NCBI RefSeq assembly: GCF_001634625.1
Contig: NZ_LRSE01000006.1
Coordinates: 69,715 to 133,714, forward strand
Source: Croceicoccus bisphenolivorans
GTDB lineage: Bacteria > Pseudomonadota > Alphaproteobacteria > Sphingomonadales > Sphingomonadaceae
Reading direction: 5' to 3'
Length of the DNA stretch: 64,000 bases
Under the pieces are notes generated by a model. That model made no database searches. It worked only from the letters and a program-made list of their open reading frames with translations, and had not been told where the DNA came from. The position numbers and the translations under genes were made by a program. Shown one piece after another: positions 18,323 to 28,981 of the stretch. Positions within the stretch are counted from its first letter, which is position 1, and each line of letters starts with the position of its first letter.

Positions 18323-18790
18323 ATGTTCCGCATAACCGTTACCGCGCTTGCCGCGCTGTTGCTTGCCCAGTCCGGTCCGGCACTGGCAGAAGAGGAAGTG
18401 CCCTATTGGGTTTCGTTGCGCGCGGACGAGGCGAACATGCGTGTGGGCCCAAGCGAATCGTATCCGATCGAATGGGTTTACCAGCGCGTCGGCCTGCCGA
18501 TGAAAGTGGTACGCAAACTTAGCGGTTGGCGCCTTGTCGAGGATCCTGACGGAACGCGTGGTTGGATCGTCTCCCGCTTTCTCAGCCTCGAACGGACGGC
18601 GATCGTCACCGGTGACGAACCGGCGGCGATCCGGGCGAAGCCCGAAAAGACCGGCAAGCTGCTCTGGCGGGCCGAACCTGGCGTTTCCGGCGAACTGGGT
18701 GAGTGTCGCGATGGCTGGTGCCGCTTCGCGGTGGGCGAGAAATCGGGTTGGATGGCCGAAAATCGCCTTTGGGGAACTGGCGAGCCCTGA
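18323..18790 (+). CDS. Exported SH3-domain protein
   Basis: A 155-residue protein with a signal peptide (ending near LAEEE, residue 23) and two bacterial SH3-like segments: LRADEANMRVGPSESYP with WRLVEDPDGTRGWI, then a second weaker one ending SGWMAENRLWG. Such proteins bind cell wall peptides or other partners in the periplasm. The ATG at 18323 was chosen because it gives a clean signal sequence; the frame extends upstream into the divergent promoter region. Six bases separate it from the prepilin peptidase gene. Confidence 0.82.
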   Translation: MFRITVTALAALLLAQSGPALAEEEVPYWVSLRADEANMRVGPSESYPIEWVYQRVGLPMKVVRKLSGWRLVEDPDGTRGWIVSRFLSLERTAIVTGDEPAAIRAKPEKTGKLLWRAEPGVSGELGECRDGWCRFAVGEKSGWMAENRLWGTGEP

Positions 18791-18796
18791 GGTGCC

Positions 18797-19561
18797 ATGA
18801 ACTGGCCGATGATCCTGGCCGGGGGCGGCATTGGCCTTCTTGTCGGTAGCTTCGTCGGTGCGGCGGCCATGCGCCTGCCACGGGACGAAGGGATCGTTGC
18901 GGGCAGGTCGCATTGCGATTCCTGTAAGCGCCCGCTTAGCCCGCTCGATCTTGTACCGGTCCTCTCTTACGTTTTCAACAGGGGCAGGTGCCGGACTTGC
19001 GGTGCCCGCATCGATGCCCTGCACCTGATCGCGGAACTGGGCGGTGCCTTTGTGGGGCTATCGGCCATGGGTGTCGCCGCCACTGTTGGAGAGGGCGCCG
19101 CCATCGCCATACTGGGTTGGCAACTGCTGCTCCTTGCGATCCTGGATGGCCGACATTTCTGGCTTCCGCCGCGCGCGATAGCGCTGCTTGCGGCGTCGGC
19201 CCTTCTGCTGCCGGTTCTGGACAAGCAGGCAGGTACGGTCGCCGTGTCCGCCATACTCGATCAGGTGGCGGGCGGGGCCTTGGGTTTTGCGTTATTGGCT
19301 GCGCCCGCTCTGCTCTACCGGTTCGTTCTGAAACGAGACGGGCTGGGCAGCGCCGACCCGTGGCTGCTGGGTGCGATCGGCCTGTGGGTGGGCGTAATGA
19401 ACGTTGTCCTGACACTGCTCCTTGCAGCCTTTGCCGGACTTGTTCTCGCGCTTTTCCTGAAGCTTGCGGGGAGGCAGGTGGGGGCTGAAAGCGCCCTTCC
19501 GCTGGGCACGCTGATGGGGCTTTCCGCCTATGCGCTGATGATTGCGAGCAGGGTTACGTAG
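18797..19561 (+). CDS. Prepilin peptidase, type IV (A24 family)
   Basis: A 254-residue polytopic membrane protein. The N-terminal cytoplasmic domain has the paired zinc cysteines [10 protein letters not shown] and CRTCGAR, and [12 protein letters not shown] matches the family's GSFLNVVI-RLP signature. The two catalytic aspartates are probably in [13 protein letters not shown] and [11 protein letters not shown]. The enzyme removes leader peptides from type IV pilins or type II secretion pseudopilins. No pilin or secretion genes lie nearby, so its substrates are encoded elsewhere. Confidence 0.87.
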   Translation: MNWPMILAGGGIGLLVGSFVGAAAMRLPRDEGIVAGRSHCDSCKRPLSPLDLVPVLSYVFNRGRCRTCGARIDALHLIAELGGAFVGLSAMGVAATVGEGAAIAILGWQLLLLAILDGRHFWLPPRAIALLAASALLLPVLDKQAGTVAVSAILDQVAGGALGFALLAAPALLYRFVLKRDGLGSADPWLLGAIGLWVGVMNVVLTLLLAAFAGLVLALFLKLAGRQVGAESALPLGTLMGLSAYALMIASRVT

Positions 19562-19646
19562 GGGCATTCCGGGGCAGTTCGCCAAATGGCCCCCTTGCGC
19601 CATGCGCGACAGATGCCTAGGGCGCTTTTCGCAACCGCAACGCGAC

Positions 19647-20039
19647 ATGCAAAGCGAGTCTGTTTTGGTCGATCTAACGCAATATCTGCCGATCCTGCTT
19701 TTCCTCGGGATTGCGCTGGGGCTTTCCGCCCTTTTCGTCTTCCTTCCGATGGGCGTCTCGCGCCTGACGGGGACGCATAACCCGGATGCCGAGAAAAACT
19801 CGGAGTACGAGTGCGGCTTCCCCGCTTTTGAGGATCCGCGCAGCCAGTTCGACGTGCGGTTCTACCTCGTCGCCATCCTGTTCATCATCTTCGATCTCGA
19901 AGCGGCGTTCCTGTTTCCATGGGCCGTCAGCCTCGATCTGACGGGATGGCCGGGCTGGATCACGATGATGGTGTTCCTGGGTGAACTCGTCATCGGCTTT
20001 GCCTATGCGTGGAAAAAGGGAGCCCTGGAATGGGAGTGA
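19647..20039 (+). CDS. nuoA: NADH-quinone oxidoreductase subunit A
   Basis: A 130-residue three-helix membrane subunit of complex I, recognised by [42 protein letters not shown]. The start ATG at 19647 is preceded by an open frame that does not look coding. Its stop lies inside the nuoB start region, giving a 10-base overlap. First gene of the complex I operon. Confidence 0.95.
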   Translation: MQSESVLVDLTQYLPILLFLGIALGLSALFVFLPMGVSRLTGTHNPDAEKNSEYECGFPAFEDPRSQFDVRFYLVAILFIIFDLEAAFLFPWAVSLDLTGWPGWITMMVFLGELVIGFAYAWKKGALEWE

Positions 20040-20581
20040 ACGAAACCCTCGTGCCTGCGGCTCGGCCCGGAGAGGTGCGCCAGCCAGACCAGGACTATTT
20101 CCACGCGCTGCAGACCGAGGTGAATGACAAGGGCTTTCTTGTCACGAGCACCGAGGACCTGTTCCAGTGGGCCCGTACCGGCTCGCTGTGGTGGATGACG
20201 TTCGGCCTTGCCTGTTGCGCGGTGGAGATGATCCACGTGAACATGCCGCGTTACGATATGGAACGTTTCGGCGTTGCGCCGCGCGCATCGCCGCGCCAGT
20301 CGGACGTGATGATCGTGGCCGGCACCTTGTGCAACAAGATGGCTCCGGCCCTGCGCAAGGTTTACGACCAGATGTCTGATCCGAAGTACGTGATCTCTAT
20401 GGGATCGTGTGCGAACGGCGGTGGCTACTACCACTATTCCTACAGCGTCGTGCGCGGCTGCGACCGGATCGTGCCGGTCGACATCTACGTGCCGGGCTGC
20501 CCGCCGACTGCCGAAGCGCTGCTCTATGGCGTGATGCAGTTGCAGCGCAAGATCCGCCGCGTCGGCACGGTTTCGCGGTAA
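20030..20581 (+). CDS. nuoB: NADH-quinone oxidoreductase subunit B
   Basis: The 183-residue subunit binds the terminal N2 [4Fe-4S] cluster: the tandem cysteines C62-C63 in ACCAVEM, then [10 protein letters not shown] and [12 protein letters not shown]2 passes electrons to ubiquinone in the peripheral arm. The start is the ATG at 20030, overlapping nuoA by 10 bases. Confidence 0.96.
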   Translation: MGVNETLVPAARPGEVRQPDQDYFHALQTEVNDKGFLVTSTEDLFQWARTGSLWWMTFGLACCAVEMIHVNMPRYDMERFGVAPRASPRQSDVMIVAGTLCNKMAPALRKVYDQMSDPKYVISMGSCANGGGYYHYSYSVVRGCDRIVPVDIYVPGCPPTAEALLYGVMQLQRKIRRVGTVSR

Positions 20582-20594
20582 GGAGAGGCGAGAA

Positions 20595-21458
20595 ATGGCT
20601 GTCCTGCACTCCGCTCCGAAATACGCGTCGAACGATGGCGTTGCCGATGCGCTCAAAGGCGCGCTTGGCGACATGGTTTCCGGCGTTCACGAAGAGCATG
20701 GCGAAATCCTGCTGACGGTCGTGCGTGACCGTCTGGCCGACGCCATGCGCGCCCTGCGCGACGGGCAGGAATATCAGCAACTGATGGAAATCGCGGGCGT
20801 CGACTATCCGTCGCGGGCCGAGCGGTTCGAGGTCTGCTACTGCCTCCTTTCGGTCACGAAGAACCACCGCCTGATAGTCAAGGTTTCGACCGACGAAGCG
20901 AAGCCGGTGCCCAGCGTGACTTCCATCTGGCCCAATGCCGGCTGGCTGGAGCGTGAGGTTTTCGACCTTTACGGCGTGCTGTTTTCCGGAAACGACGATC
21001 TTCGCCGCATTCTCACCGACTACGGCTTCGAAGGGCATCCCTTCCGCAAGGACTTCCCGCTGACAGGCCATGTCGAATTGCGCTATTCCGAAGAGGACAA
21101 GCGCGTCGTCTATCAACCGGTCAGCCTGCCGCAGGATTTCCGCAGCTTCGACTTCATGAGCCCGTGGGAAGGGGCCGATTACGTCCTTCCCGGTGACGAA
21201 AAGGCCGCCGAAACGCCTGCTCCGCCTGCGGTCGACAAGCCGAAGACAACGGACAAGCCTTCCGATACCGGAGCAGGCGCGAAGACCGACGCCAAGTCGG
21301 ACGACAAGGTTTCCGCACCGCCACCCGCAAAGGCAGAGGGCAAGGTCGATGCCGACGCACCCACGACGACCGAGGATCGGCCTGCGAAAAAAGCCCGCAA
21401 GGGCAAGGGTGCCGATACGGCGAAGGCAACCGAAGTGAAGAAGGAGGATGGCGAGTGA
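20595..21458 (+). CDS. nuoC: NADH-quinone oxidoreductase subunit C with low-complexity tail
   Basis: The first 200 residues are the 30-kDa subunit of complex I, with [22 protein letters not shown] and [21 protein letters not shown]. The remaining 85 or so residues form an Ala/Lys/Asp/Pro-rich tail ([16 protein letters not shown] and similar) not present in model NuoC proteins. A strong Shine-Dalgarno, AAGGAG, lies 10 bases before the ATG. The stop overlaps the next gene by four bases. Confidence 0.95.
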   Translation: MAVLHSAPKYASNDGVADALKGALGDMVSGVHEEHGEILLTVVRDRLADAMRALRDGQEYQQLMEIAGVDYPSRAERFEVCYCLLSVTKNHRLIVKVSTDEAKPVPSVTSIWPNAGWLEREVFDLYGVLFSGNDDLRRILTDYGFEGHPFRKDFPLTGHVELRYSEEDKRVVYQPVSLPQDFRSFDFMSPWEGADYVLPGDEKAAETPAPPAVDKPKTTDKPSDTGAGAKTDAKSDDKVSAPPPAKAEGKVDADAPTTTEDRPAKKARKGKGADTAKATEVKKEDGE

Positions 21459-22009
21459 AACTGCGTATCGCTCTTCTGGCGTCTCCGGTCCTGGCCGGTC
21501 TGGCGCTCTCCGCATGTGAACAGGCTGCCGAGGCACCTGTCGTCGCCGAAACGACGACGGCAGAGAATGTCGTCGTCGCACCGACCGAAGCTAAGCTGGA
21601 TACCACTCTGCCCGGCGCGCAAAGCGAGTTCGCCTATGCCGAACTTCTCGCGCTCGAGGCGAATGATGGCACGATCATTGCCGACAGCACGAAGGGTGCC
21701 GGCCTGTGCGTGTTCATGGACGAGGGCGGCCGTGCCCTGCTGACCGCCGGCGCGCCGACGCAGGAGGAAAAGCCCGGCGCTGCCGTGGTTCGCCCCAACG
21801 GACAGGCGGCAACGGCGCTTTACGCGCAGAGCGGGGGTACCGAGTACCTGCTGAACGGCCCGACGTTCGTGCGTGAAGGCGCCGACGGCACGTTGCCGAT
21901 AACGGCGATCGTGCTGGTTGCCGACGACAAGGCAAGCGCGACGCTGACGTTGAAGTTCCCCGACGGCGAACGCGATCCCTATACCGGCAAGTGGAGCTGC
22001 AGCGCATGA
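21455..22009 (+). CDS. Hypothetical lipoprotein inside the nuo operon
   Basis: A 184-residue protein starting at GTG (overlapping the nuoC stop as GTGA). It has a lipoprotein signal with lipobox LSAC at about residue 20, then an Ala/Glu/Thr-rich linker and a compact C-terminal domain of mainly beta character. The end overlaps nuoD by four bases. I do not recognise the family. Its location between nuoC and nuoD with tight overlaps means it is co-expressed with complex I; whether it touches the complex is unknown. Confidence 0.8.
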   Translation: MKLRIALLASPVLAGLALSACEQAAEAPVVAETTTAENVVVAPTEAKLDTTLPGAQSEFAYAELLALEANDGTIIADSTKGAGLCVFMDEGGRALLTAGAPTQEEKPGAAVVRPNGQAATALYAQSGGTEYLLNGPTFVREGADGTLPITAIVLVADDKASATLTLKFPDGERDPYTGKWSCSA

Positions 22010-23217
22010 CGATGCAGCTTGAACAGTCGCCCACGACCGGCGACGAGGTCATCACAAACTACACGATCAACTTCGGGCCGCAGCACCCCGCGGCGCACGG
22101 CGTTCTGCGCATGGTGATGGAGCTTGACGGCGAGATCATCGAGCGCGTCGATCCGCACGTCGGCCTGCTCCATCGCGGCACCGAGAAGCTGATCGAGTAC
22201 AAGACGTATCTGCAAGCGCTGCCGTATTTCGACCGGCTCGACTACTGCTCGCCGCTGGCGATGGAATACAGCTACGTTCTGGCCATCGAGAAGATGCTGA
22301 ACGTGGAGGTGCCGATCCGCGCCCAGTACCTACGCGTGCTGTTCGCGGAACTGACCCGCATCTGCAACCACATGCTGAACCTTGGCAGCCACGTGATGGA
22401 CGTCGGCGCGATGACGCCGAACCTGTGGATGTTCGAGATCCGCGAGGACTGCCTCAACTTCTTCGAACGCGCGTCCGGCGCCCGCATGCACAGTGCGTGG
22501 TATCGCCCCGGCGGCGTGCATCAGGATGTGCCGCTGAAGCTGCTGACCGACATCGGCGACTGGCTGGACAAGCGCCTGCCCGAACTGTTCGGCGACGCGA
22601 TGAGCCTTGTGGTCGACAATCGTATCTTCAAGCAGCGTAATGTCGATATTGCCGTCGTCAGCAAGGCCGACGCATTGGCATGGGGCTTTTCCGGCCCGAT
22701 GATCCGCGCAGCCGGCGTTCCGTGGGATTTGCGCAAGAGCCAGCCCTACGACGTTTACGACCGTATGGACTTCGAGATTCCCGTCGGCACGAATTCCGAC
22801 TGCTACGACCGTTTCATGGTCCGCGTGCAGGAAGTGTACCAGTCGGCCAAGATCATGAAGCAGTGCCTGGCCGAAATGCCCGACGGGCCGATCGCCAGCC
22901 TTGACCGCAAGGTCAGCCCGCCCAAGCGCGGCGAGATGAAGAGCTCGATGGAAGCGCTGATCCATCACTTCAAGCTCTATACCGAAGGGTTTCACGTGCC
23001 GGCGGGCGAAGTCTACGTCGCGACGGAAAGCCCCAAGGGCGAGTTCGGCGTCTATCTCGTATCCGACGGTTCGAACAAACCCTATCGCTGCAAGATCCGG
23101 CCCACCGCGTTCAGCCACCTTCAGGCGATGGACATGATGTGCAAGGGCCACATGCTGCCTGACGCGACCGCCATTCTAGGCGCGATCGACGTCGTTTTCG
23201 GGGAGTGCGACCGGTGA
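22006..23217 (+). CDS. nuoD: NADH-quinone oxidoreductase subunit D
   Basis: The 403-residue 49-kDa subunit, homologous to hydrogenase large subunits. [15 protein letters not shown] holds the His of the quinone pocket, [14 protein letters not shown]-like sequence follows, and [22 protein letters not shown] is the conserved C-terminus. The start ATG at 22006 gives a 4-base overlap with the lipoprotein gene. Confidence 0.97.
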   Translation: MTMQLEQSPTTGDEVITNYTINFGPQHPAAHGVLRMVMELDGEIIERVDPHVGLLHRGTEKLIEYKTYLQALPYFDRLDYCSPLAMEYSYVLAIEKMLNVEVPIRAQYLRVLFAELTRICNHMLNLGSHVMDVGAMTPNLWMFEIREDCLNFFERASGARMHSAWYRPGGVHQDVPLKLLTDIGDWLDKRLPELFGDAMSLVVDNRIFKQRNVDIAVVSKADALAWGFSGPMIRAAGVPWDLRKSQPYDVYDRMDFEIPVGTNSDCYDRFMVRVQEVYQSAKIMKQCLAEMPDGPIASLDRKVSPPKRGEMKSSMEALIHHFKLYTEGFHVPAGEVYVATESPKGEFGVYLVSDGSNKPYRCKIRPTAFSHLQAMDMMCKGHMLPDATAILGAIDVVFGECDR

Positions 23218-23426
23218 GACTGAACCCGACACAGCAGATCAGCGTCCTTGCCTCGGCAACCGGCCTGATCCTTATCGCGTTCCATTTCCTCGCGATGTAC
23301 CTCGGCACCGATACGGCCGACTGGCTGCCCGATGTCATCGCCTGCATCGGTGGTTTCGAGCTGTATATGTTCGGACAGAGCCAGTGGGAAGCGTTCAAGC
23401 GACGGAGAGGTGGTCCCCGTGGCTGA
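23214..23426 (+). CDS. Small two-helix membrane protein in the nuo operon
   Basis: A 70-residue protein beginning at GTG (MRLNPTQQ), sharing four bases with the nuoD stop. It has two hydrophobic segments, about 11-33 and 38-54, and a basic C-terminus ending KRRRGGPRG. No family recognised. Position and spacing make translation coupled to NuoD likely. It could be an accessory membrane factor, but function is unknown. Confidence 0.7.
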   Translation: MRLNPTQQISVLASATGLILIAFHFLAMYLGTDTADWLPDVIACIGGFELYMFGQSQWEAFKRRRGGPRG

Positions 23427-23787
23427 CACGATCGCCCGCAGCCTGACCGACATCGCCCGCGCGATGATCGAAGCCTATAATGCACAGGACGTGGACACCT
23501 ACGTCTCGTTCATGACCGACGATGCATGCGAGGCGAACTATCGCGGCGATGTCGTGCGCGATGGCAAGGACGGCACCCGCACAGGGCTTGCCGCCGCTTT
23601 CGCCCGCTGGCCCGAAAATCGCGCAGAAATCGTCGAGGCTCAGGAAATCGGCAACTACGTGATCTTCCGCGAACATGTCACGCGCGGACCGGCGACCGAC
23701 GGGTCGGCGCTGGTCGAACCGTTCGACGTTGTCGCGATCTATACATTCGAGGGCGACAAATGCGCCCGCGTGGAGTTCGTCCGCTAA
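23419..23787 (+). CDS. NTF2-like (SnoaL-type) protein in the nuo operon
   Basis: A 122-residue protein with the cone-shaped NTF2-like fold pattern: an N-terminal helix, IEAYNAQDVDTYVSFMTDDA, then FREHVTRG and VAIYTFEGDKCARVEFV. The GTG at 23419 was chosen because GGAGAGG lies eight bases before it; it overlaps the preceding gene by eight bases. Family members bind or isomerise small hydrophobic molecules, but many are uncharacterised. Confidence 0.75.
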   Translation: MADTIARSLTDIARAMIEAYNAQDVDTYVSFMTDDACEANYRGDVVRDGKDGTRTGLAAAFARWPENRAEIVEAQEIGNYVIFREHVTRGPATDGSALVEPFDVVAIYTFEGDKCARVEFVR

Positions 23788-24455
23788 TGGCTGACCGCTA
23801 TCTCGAACCCGTCACGCCCGAACTGCGGGAGCGTTGGGGCGCATTCGCCTTTACCCCCGCGTGGGAGGCGAAGGCGAAGGAACAGATCTCGCACTATCCC
23901 GAAGGCCGCCAGAAATCTGCGGTTATGGCCCTGCTCGACATCGCGCAGCGGCAGGTGGGCGAGGAAACGGGTACGCAGGGGTGGTTGCCCGTTCCGGTGA
24001 TGGAATACGTCGCCGCCTATCTCGACATGCCGATCATCCGCGTGGTGGAGGTCGCGACCTTCTACACGATGTACAACCTCGTACCCGTCGGCAAATTCCA
24101 CGTGCAGGTCTGCGGCACCACGCCGTGCTGGCTGCGCGGTTCGGACGAGGTCATGGAAACCTGCAAGAAGCGCGGCATGAAGAAGGGCCACACGACCGAC
24201 GACGGCCTGTGGACGCTGACCGAGGTGGAGTGCATGGGCAACTGCTCGTCCGCGCCGATGGTCCAGATCAACGACGACAACTACGAAGACCTGACCGGCG
24301 AGCGGCTCGATGCCGTGCTCGATGCGCTGGCCGCGGGCGAAACGCCGAAGGCCGGAACGCAGGAACCGGGCCGTCACACGGTAGAGCCGGTCGGCGCGCT
24401 CAGCACGCTGACCGCGATGGCCGATGCCAACCACGATTATCGGGGCGAGTGGTAA
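23787..24455 (+). CDS. nuoE: NADH-quinone oxidoreductase subunit E
   Basis: A 222-residue thioredoxin-like [2Fe-2S] subunit (24-kDa type). The cluster ligands are CGTTPC and, after about 40 residues, CMGNC. It binds next to NuoF in the NADH-oxidising module. The C-terminal 50 residues extend past the usual fold. The ATG shares a base with the preceding TAA. Confidence 0.95.
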   Translation: MADRYLEPVTPELRERWGAFAFTPAWEAKAKEQISHYPEGRQKSAVMALLDIAQRQVGEETGTQGWLPVPVMEYVAAYLDMPIIRVVEVATFYTMYNLVPVGKFHVQVCGTTPCWLRGSDEVMETCKKRGMKKGHTTDDGLWTLTEVECMGNCSSAPMVQINDDNYEDLTGERLDAVLDALAAGETPKAGTQEPGRHTVEPVGALSTLTAMADANHDYRGEW

Positions 24456-24456
24456 G

Positions 24457-24597
24457 TTGGATCAGCTTATCGTCATCGTTCTGGCTCTGGTCGCGGTGTT
24501 CGTGGCCTGGAAGGTGCTCAAGGGTATCGTGAAGACGGTCGCGCTTGTCGTGATCCTGATCGCTGCCGCCATTTTCGTGTTCGGAGGGCTGAGCTGA
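24457..24597 (+). CDS. 46-residue membrane peptide between nuoE and nuoF
   Basis: An open frame from TTG at 24457 encodes MDQLIVIVLALVAVFVAWKV and a second hydrophobic segment (VALVVILIAAAIFVFGGLS). It starts two bases after nuoE ends. The composition is typical of two short membrane helices linked by KVLKGIVKT. Too short for most automatic callers. The frame and its setting between coupled genes support translation, but the TTG start leaves doubt. Confidence 0.55.
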   Translation: MDQLIVIVLALVAVFVAWKVLKGIVKTVALVVILIAAAIFVFGGLS

Positions 24598-24641
24598 TGC
24601 TCGCTGGAGTAGTTAGAGGGGCGCTCGCGAATGCTCGCTGA
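24597..24641 (+). other. Mini-ORF and direct repeat at the nuoF start
   Basis: The ten bases ATGCTCGCTG occur at 24597-24606 and again at 24631-24640, the second copy being the nuoF start. The first copy opens a 14-codon frame that ends with TGA at 24639-24641, inside the nuoF start region. The first ATG also overlaps the stop of the upstream 46-residue peptide. It may be a leader peptide that couples translation, or a remnant of a duplicated start. Confidence 0.35.
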
Positions 24642-25920
24642 CCGGGACCGTATCTTCACCAACCTCTACGGCTATCAGGACTGGGGCCTGAAGGCGGCGC
24701 AGGCGCGTGGAGACTGGGACAACACCAAGGACATTCTTGCCAAGGGGCAGGATGCCATCATCGACGAGATCAAGGCCTCCGGCCTGCGCGGTCGCGGCGG
24801 TGCGGGTTTCCCCACCGGCATGAAGTGGTCGTTCATGCCGAAGGAAAGCAAGGACGGTCGTCCCAGCTTCCTCGTCATCAATGCCGACGAGTCCGAGCCC
24901 GGTTCGTGCAAGGACCGCGAGATCATCCGCCACGATCCGCACAAGCTGATCGAAGGCGCGCTGGTCGCCGGATACGCGATGCGCGCGCGCGCCGCCTACA
25001 TCTACATTCGCGGCGAATACATCCGCGAGGCATGGCGCTTAGAGGACGCGGTCAAGCAGGCCTATGACGCCGGCCTGATCGGCAAGAACGCCTGCGGTTC
25101 GGGCTACGACTTCGATGTCTTCGTCCACCGCGGCGCGGGCGCCTACATCTGCGGCGAAGAAACCGCGATGATCGAGAGCCTTGAGGGCAAGAAGGGTCAG
25201 CCCCGCCTCAAGCCGCCGTTCCCGGCAGGTGCCGGCCTTTATGGCTGCCCGACGACGGTAAACAACGTCGAATCGATCGCAGTCGCGCCGACGATCATGC
25301 GTCGCGGTGCCGACTGGTTCTCCAGCTTCGGGCGGGAGAACAACAAGGGCACCAAGCTGTTCCAGATCAGCGGGCACGTCGAAAAGCCCTGCGTGGTCGA
25401 GGAAGCGATGAGCATACCGTTCAGCGAGCTGATCGAGAAGCACTGTGGCGGCATTCGCGGCGGCAAGGACAACCTGCTGGCCGTGATCCCCGGTGGCTCG
25501 TCGGTCCCGCTGGTTCCGGCGGCGGAAATCTGGGATGCGCCGATGGACTTCGACGGGCTGAAGGCGGTCGGTTCGGGGCTTGGCACCGCGGCAGTCATCG
25601 TCATGGACAAGTCCACCGACATTGTGAAGGCGATCAGCCGGATCAGCTACTTCTACAAGCACGAGTCTTGCGGCCAGTGCACGCCGTGCCGCGAAGGCAC
25701 CGGCTGGATGTGGCGGATGATGGAACGCCTGCGCGTGGGCGATGCCTCAGTGGAGGAGATCGACATGCTGCAGCAGGTGACGAAGCAGGTGGAAGGCCAC
25801 ACGATATGCGCGCTTGGCGATGCGGCCGCATGGCCGATCCAGGGCCTGATCAAGCACTTCCGTCCCGAACTCGAACGCCGCATCGCGGAAGCGGGCAACA
25901 TGGCAGAGGCAGCTGAGTAA
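24631..25920 (+). CDS. nuoF: NADH-quinone oxidoreductase subunit F
   Basis: The 429-residue 51-kDa subunit that binds NADH, FMN and cluster N3. [16 protein letters not shown] is the NADH/FMN glycine-rich loop, [16 protein letters not shown] belongs to the FMN site, and [16 protein letters not shown] plus a distal Cys in [13 protein letters not shown] hold the [4Fe-4S] cluster. ATG at 24631 starts the conserved frame. The stop TAA shares a base with nuoG. Confidence 0.97.
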   Translation: MLADRDRIFTNLYGYQDWGLKAAQARGDWDNTKDILAKGQDAIIDEIKASGLRGRGGAGFPTGMKWSFMPKESKDGRPSFLVINADESEPGSCKDREIIRHDPHKLIEGALVAGYAMRARAAYIYIRGEYIREAWRLEDAVKQAYDAGLIGKNACGSGYDFDVFVHRGAGAYICGEETAMIESLEGKKGQPRLKPPFPAGAGLYGCPTTVNNVESIAVAPTIMRRGADWFSSFGRENNKGTKLFQISGHVEKPCVVEEAMSIPFSELIEKHCGGIRGGKDNLLAVIPGGSSVPLVPAAEIWDAPMDFDGLKAVGSGLGTAAVIVMDKSTDIVKAISRISYFYKHESCGQCTPCREGTGWMWRMMERLRVGDASVEEIDMLQQVTKQVEGHTICALGDAAAWPIQGLIKHFRPELERRIAEAGNMAEAAE

Positions 25921-27941
25921 TGCCGACAGTTAAGGTAGACGGTCAGGAAATCGAGGTTCCCGCAGGCGCCACCGTCCTGCAGGCCTGCGAACTCGCGGGC
26001 AAGGAAATCCCGCGTTTCTGCTATCACGAACGCCTGAGCATCGCGGGCAACTGCCGCATGTGCCTTGTCGAGGTTAAGCCCGGGCCGCCCAAGCCGCAGG
26101 CTTCGTGCGCGCTGCCCGCCACCGAGGGACAGGAAATCCGCACCGACAGCGAGATGGTGAAGAACGCCCGCGAGGGCGTGATGGAGTTCCTCCTCATCAA
26201 CCACCCGCTCGACTGCCCGATCTGCGACCAAGGCGGCGAATGCGACCTGCAGGACCAGTCGGTCGCCTATGGTCGCGGCGGTTCGCGCTATGACGAGAGC
26301 AAGCGCGCGGTTACTGAAAAGAACATGGGCCCGCTCATCAAGACGACGATGACGCGCTGCATCCACTGTACCCGCTGCGTGCGTTTCTCCGAAGAGATCG
26401 CCGGCGTAGACGAGATCGGCGCGCTCTATCGCGGCGAGAACATGCAGATCACAACCTATCTCGAACACGCGGCCAAGCACGAGCTTTCTGCCAACGTGAT
26501 CGACCTGTGCCCGGTCGGCGCGCTGACTTCGCGGCCCTATGCCTACGAAGCACGGCCTTGGGAGCTGAAGAAGGCGCTTGGCATCGACGTGATGGATGCC
26601 ATGGGCGCCAACATCCGCATCGACAGTCGCGGCCGCGAAGTGCTGCGCGTGCTGCCCCGCATCAACGACGACGTGAACGAGGAATGGCTCTCCGACAAGT
26701 CGCGCTTCGCAGTCGACGGCCTCACCCGCCGCCGCCTCGACAAGGTGTTCGTGCGCAATAACGGCAAGCTCCAGCCGGCAAGCTGGGACGAGGCATTCAA
26801 GAAGATCAAGGCTGCCAAACCGGGCAACGACATTGCCGCGGTCTATGGCGACCTGCTCGATTGCGAAACGATGTTCGCGGCCAAGGCGCTGCTCGGCGCG
26901 ATGGGTTCGACGCTGATCGAAGGGCGTCAGACGGGGCTGGTTTACCCGACCGACAACCTTGCTGCCGTGAACTTCAACACTACGCTGGCAGAGATAGAGA
27001 ACGCGGATGCGGTCCTGATCGTCGGCAGTCAAATCCGCCACGAAGCGCCGCTGCTCAACGTCCGCCTGCGTAAGGCGGTGAAGCGCGGCGCAAAGGTGTT
27101 TGTCGTTGGTCCCGAGTGGGAAACGACTTATCCTGCAACGTTCCTCGGCGCGGATCTCGCTGTGCTGAACAAGCTGCCTGCCGATGTTTCCGACGCGATG
27201 GCCAAAGCGGTGCGTCCGGCGATCATCATGGGCGGTGCGGCTGCCGGCCGTGGCGCGACGGGCAAGGTTCTGGCATTGGCGGCGGAATGGAACGTCGTTC
27301 GCCAGCTTGACGACGGAAGCACGTGGAACGGTTTCAACACGCTCCACTTCTCGCCGTCGCGTATGGGTGGTCTGATGCTGGGCCTTGCTCAGCAGGGCGG
27401 CATTGCCGACCTCGTCGCGGCAAAGCCGAAGGTACTGCTGGCACTTGGCGCGGACGAGGTGGACTTCACCAAGTTCTCCGACAGTCTCAAGGTCTTCATC
27501 GGCCACCATGGCGACAAGGGTGCGCACGCGGCGGACATCGTCCTGCCAGCGGCTGCCTATACCGAGAAGCCGGGCACTTACGTCAACATCGAAGGCCGCG
27601 TGCAGCGTAGCGAAAAGGCCGTATTTGCGCCCGGAGACGCTCGCGAGGACTGGACGATCCTGCGTGCGCTGGCCGATGCGCTTGGCGTGACGGTCGGTTT
27701 CGACACGTATGACCAGCTTCGTGCGGCCATGTTCGCGGATACACCGGCACTGGCAAACGAAGGTCTGGCCGATTTCGGCACTGCGCTTCCCGCAGGTGGC
27801 GGCGATGCATCGGGCGTCATTACCGGCTATCCCGTCGCCGACTTCTACCTGTCCAATGCGATCTGCCGCGCCAGCCCGACGATGCAGCGCTGCTCGGCAG
27901 AACTGCTCCACGGTGAGACCCTTGCGGAGGCCGCGGAATGA
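25920..27941 (+). CDS. nuoG: NADH-quinone oxidoreductase subunit G
   Basis: A 673-residue 75-kDa subunit. The N-terminal [2Fe-2S] ferredoxin domain has [15 protein letters not shown], followed by a His-ligated cluster [14 protein letters not shown] and a further [4Fe-4S] site CIHCTRC with [10 protein letters not shown]. The rest is the molybdopterin-oxidoreductase-like domain without cofactor. It carries electrons along the peripheral arm. ATGA overlap with nuoH. Confidence 0.97.
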   Translation: MPTVKVDGQEIEVPAGATVLQACELAGKEIPRFCYHERLSIAGNCRMCLVEVKPGPPKPQASCALPATEGQEIRTDSEMVKNAREGVMEFLLINHPLDCPICDQGGECDLQDQSVAYGRGGSRYDESKRAVTEKNMGPLIKTTMTRCIHCTRCVRFSEEIAGVDEIGALYRGENMQITTYLEHAAKHELSANVIDLCPVGALTSRPYAYEARPWELKKALGIDVMDAMGANIRIDSRGREVLRVLPRINDDVNEEWLSDKSRFAVDGLTRRRLDKVFVRNNGKLQPASWDEAFKKIKAAKPGNDIAAVYGDLLDCETMFAAKALLGAMGSTLIEGRQTGLVYPTDNLAAVNFNTTLAEIENADAVLIVGSQIRHEAPLLNVRLRKAVKRGAKVFVVGPEWETTYPATFLGADLAVLNKLPADVSDAMAKAVRPAIIMGGAAAGRGATGKVLALAAEWNVVRQLDDGSTWNGFNTLHFSPSRMGGLMLGLAQQGGIADLVAAKPKVLLALGADEVDFTKFSDSLKVFIGHHGDKGAHAADIVLPAAAYTEKPGTYVNIEGRVQRSEKAVFAPGDAREDWTILRALADALGVTVGFDTYDQLRAAMFADTPALANEGLADFGTALPAGGGDASGVITGYPVADFYLSNAICRASPTMQRCSAELLHGETLAEAAE

Positions 27942-28981
27942 CTGCTTTCTTCCAATCGCTCGGCATGAATTACGAGTGGGCGTGGTTCATCGCCACGATC
28001 TGCGGGATTCTGCTGATCGCGCTGCCGCTGATGCTGGCCGTCGCGATGATCATCTATGTCGACCGCAAGGTCTGGGCCGCGATCAACCTGCGGCGCGGTC
28101 CCAACGTGGTCGGCCCCTTTGGTCTGCTGCAATCGTTTGCCGACGGTCTGAAGGTCTTCCTGCAGGAAACCATCGTTCCCTCGGCCGCGAACAAGGGCAT
28201 TTTCCTGCTTGCGCCGATCGTGACATTTACTGTCGCGCTGGGTGCATGGGCGGTGATCCCGTTCGATGCGGGCGTGGTGCTTGCCGATATCAACGTCGGC
28301 CTGCTCTATATTCTCGCGATCTCGTCGCTGTCGGTTTACGGCGTCGTCATGGCGGGGTGGGCGTCGAACTCGAAGTATCCGTTCTTCTCGGCCATGCGCG
28401 CCTCGGCCCAGATGATCAGTTATGAAGTCTCCATCGGCTTCATCCTGATCTGCGTCGTGCTGTGGGCCGGGACATTCAATCTGACGGAAATCGTGAACGC
28501 ACAGAAAGGCCACGGCCTCGGCTTCGTGAACGGCTATTTCTTCAACATCCTGCTGTTCCCGATGTGGGTGATGTTTTTCATCTCCTCGCTGGCTGAAACG
28601 CAGCGCGTTCCGTTCGACCTTACCGAAGCGGAAAGCGAACTCGTCGCCGGTTACCAGACCGAATATTCGTCGATGAGCTTCGCGCTGTTCTGGCTGGGTG
28701 AATACGCGAACATCCTGCTGATGTGCTCGCTGAACACGATCCTGTTCTTCGGTGGCTGGCTGCCGCCGATCGACTGGGCTCCGCTGTACTATGTGCCGGG
28801 CATCATCTGGTTCCTCCTGAAGACCTTCTTCTTCTTCTTCATGTTCAGCTGGGTCATGGCGACGGTGCCGCGTTACCGTTACGACCAGCTGATGCGGCTT
28901 GGCTGGAAGATCTTCCTGCCGATCTCGCTCCTGTTTGTGGTGCTGGTCTCCGGCTGGCTTATGTTCACGAGGTACGCATGA
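27938..28981 (+). CDS. nuoH: NADH-quinone oxidoreductase subunit H
   Basis: A 347-residue polytopic subunit at the junction of the two complex I arms. [41 protein letters not shown] and [20 protein letters not shown]-type sequence (here [23 protein letters not shown]) are its hallmarks and line the quinone tunnel. Four-base overlaps on both sides. Confidence 0.97.
   Translation: MTAFFQSLGMNYEWAWFIATICGILLIALPLMLAVAMIIYVDRKVWAAINLRRGPNVVGPFGLLQSFADGLKVFLQETIVPSAANKGIFLLAPIVTFTVALGAWAVIPFDAGVVLADINVGLLYILAISSLSVYGVVMAGWASNSKYPFFSAMRASAQMISYEVSIGFILICVVLWAGTFNLTEIVNAQKGHGLGFVNGYFFNILLFPMWVMFFISSLAETQRVPFDLTEAESELVAGYQTEYSSMSFALFWLGEYANILLMCSLNTILFFGGWLPPIDWAPLYYVPGIIWFLLKTFFFFFMFSWVMATVPRYRYDQLMRLGWKIFLPISLLFVVLVSGWLMFTRYA

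Noticed and set aside
25653-27911. 752-codon minus-strand frame opposite nuoG
   Set aside because: nuoG has all iron-sulfur motifs on the plus strand; the antisense frame is rich in His, Arg and Gln and shows no family motif.
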